A stretch of DNA of 64,000 nucleotides from JARFQW01 sp963842955. Its GTDB lineage: Bacteria; Pseudomonadota; Gammaproteobacteria; Steroidobacterales; XN24. This document shows, in pieces, positions 63,285 through 64,000 of the stretch (its first letter is position 1; the number at the start of each line of letters is the position of its first letter). A model generated the notes under the pieces. That model was given only the letters and a program-made list of their open reading frames with translations. It made no database searches and was not told the DNA's origin. The stretch lies in contig CAWJIJ010000005.1 in the NCBI GenBank assembly GCA_963842955.1, positions 252,750 to 316,749 of the forward strand, in the 5' to 3' direction. The translations under genes and the position numbers were made by a program.

Positions 63285-64000
63285 ATGGACGGCCCGCCCT
63301 TTGCCGGGAAAAGCGTCGCCCTGGTCCTCGGCAGCGGTGGCGCGCGAGGGCTCGCTCACATCGGCGTCATCGAGCACCTCATCGCCCTGGGTTTCGATAT
63401 CCGCTACATCGCTGGCAGCTCCATGGGTGCGGTGGTCGGCGGCATTTTTGCGGCCGGCAAGCTGGATTCCTATGCGGCATGGGCCCGGGGGCTGCAGCGG
63501 CGGGACATAATCAGCCTGCTGGACCTGTCCTTTGGTCTGCAAGGCCTGTTCAAGGGCGAACGCATCATCGCCGAGCTCAAGCACCTGACCGGCGAGCGCA
63601 ATATCGAAGACCTGGATATCGGGTTTACCGCGGTGGCGACGGACATTCACGAACAGCGCGAGGTCTGGATCAACCGCGGGCCCCTGTTCGACGCCATACG
63701 CGCGTCCACCGCCATGCCCACCGTATTTACGCCGCATCACCATATGGGGCGGGTGCTCGTGGACGGCGGCCTGCTCAATCCGGTGCCGATTGCGCCGGCG
63801 CTGAATCACGACGCGGACCTGATTATTGCCGTGACCCTCAACGGGAGACAGGAGCGGGCGCTGGGTACCGCAGCCGCGGGCGTGGAACTGCAGGCGCCGG
63901 AAGTTCCGGGTGTCTTCGACCTCATCTCCATGACCGTGGACACCATGCAGACGTCGATTTCGCGGATGAAGCTGGCGGCCTACTCGCCGGATGTCGTGAT
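63285..64000 (+). CDS. Patatin-like phospholipase (RssA type), cut by window edge
   Basis: From the ATG at 63285 the frame stays open to the end of the window, giving 238 residues without the C-terminus. The oxyanion motif is VLGSGGARGLAHIGV, the nucleophile is in AGSSMGAVVGG and the aspartate in VDGGLLNPVPIAPAL. This is the compact bacterial patatin family, including E. coli RssA. It starts 5 bases after the crotonase stop, so is probably the next gene of the operon and may release fatty acids for it. Cytoplasmic. Confidence 0.92.
   Translation, partial: MDGPPFAGKSVALVLGSGGARGLAHIGVIEHLIALGFDIRYIAGSSMGAVVGGIFAAGKLDSYAAWARGLQRRDIISLLDLSFGLQGLFKGERIIAELKHLTGERNIEDLDIGFTAVATDIHEQREVWINRGPLFDAIRASTAMPTVFTPHHHMGRVLVDGGLLNPVPIAPALNHDADLIIAVTLNGRQERALGTAAAGVELQAPEVPGVFDLISMTVDTMQTSISRMKLAAYSPDVV

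Noticed and set aside
1..64000. tRNA, rRNA, insertion sequences, attachment sites or prophage genes
   Set aside because: None recognised by reading both strands; no transposase, integrase or tRNA-like cloverleaf was seen.

Overview
The window is GC-rich chromosomal DNA from a bacterium, most likely a gammaproteobacterium related to the marine or halophilic Chromatiales type. The pointers are a fused chorismate mutase/prephenate dehydrogenase (TyrA), a YgbA-type NO-associated protein, a PqiABC system, a FadB/J-type multifunctional enzyme and a DUF3305/DUF3306 formate dehydrogenase operon. I saw no rRNA, tRNA, insertion sequence, prophage or CRISPR array. The placement is inferred from gene content only.

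Layout. 1-9.6 kb: formate dehydrogenase operon on the + strand (DUF3305, DUF3306, polyferredoxin, TorD-like chaperone, small Tat peptide, FdhA, FdhB, small lipoprotein, cytochrome b FdhC), followed by a secreted ankyrin-repeat protein. 9.6-14.2 kb: a Tat-exported Rieske-like protein, YgbA, an AI-2E family permease, a small basic protein, a lipoprotein and a secreted VOC protein. 14.4-18.9 kb: gluconate dehydrogenase-like subunit 3, GMC oxidoreductase, exported RidA and an alkylsulfatase-like lipoprotein. 19-26.9 kb: TAP-like hydrolase with a membrane tail, M48 peptidase, DUF599-like remnant, pirin, fasciclin and a saccharopine dehydrogenase-like protein. 27-31.2 kb: Anbu (proteasome-like) peptidase with its metallopeptidase, alpha-E and ATP-grasp partners. 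31.3-33.3 kb: glutathione-dependent formaldehyde oxidation (frmA, fghA). 33.6-37.1 kb: pqiC, pqiB and two separate pqiA-type genes. 37.5-41.3 kb: isoquinoline oxidoreductase-like iorAB and a phosphotransferase. 41.4-44.4 kb: BON-LysM protein, LemA, two TPM proteins and a HIT protein. 44.5-49.4 kb: minus-strand operon of a ThDP enzyme, a CoA-transferase and an uncharacterised 493-residue protein. 49.5-54.7 kb: tyrA, HerA-like ATPase, murI and a membrane-anchored alpha/beta hydrolase. 54.9-64 kb: acyl-CoA (beta-oxidation) operon ending in a patatin-like phospholipase that runs off the window.

How the genes fit together. FrmA and FghA convert S-hydroxymethylglutathione to formate, and the exported formate dehydrogenase passes formate electrons through a membrane cytochrome b, so a complete formaldehyde-to-CO2 route is encoded within 33 kb. 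The last 9 kb encodes every core step of beta-oxidation plus a class III CoA-transferase.

Caveat on sequence quality. At least ten genes are interrupted, and every interruption I could resolve is a single extra base, mostly in short homopolymers. Removing the extra bases restores family-typical full-length proteins with lengths divisible by three. This looks like insertion-biased sequencing error rather than real gene decay. I label these genes pseudogene because their reading frames are broken as given, and each entry describes the reconstructed protein.
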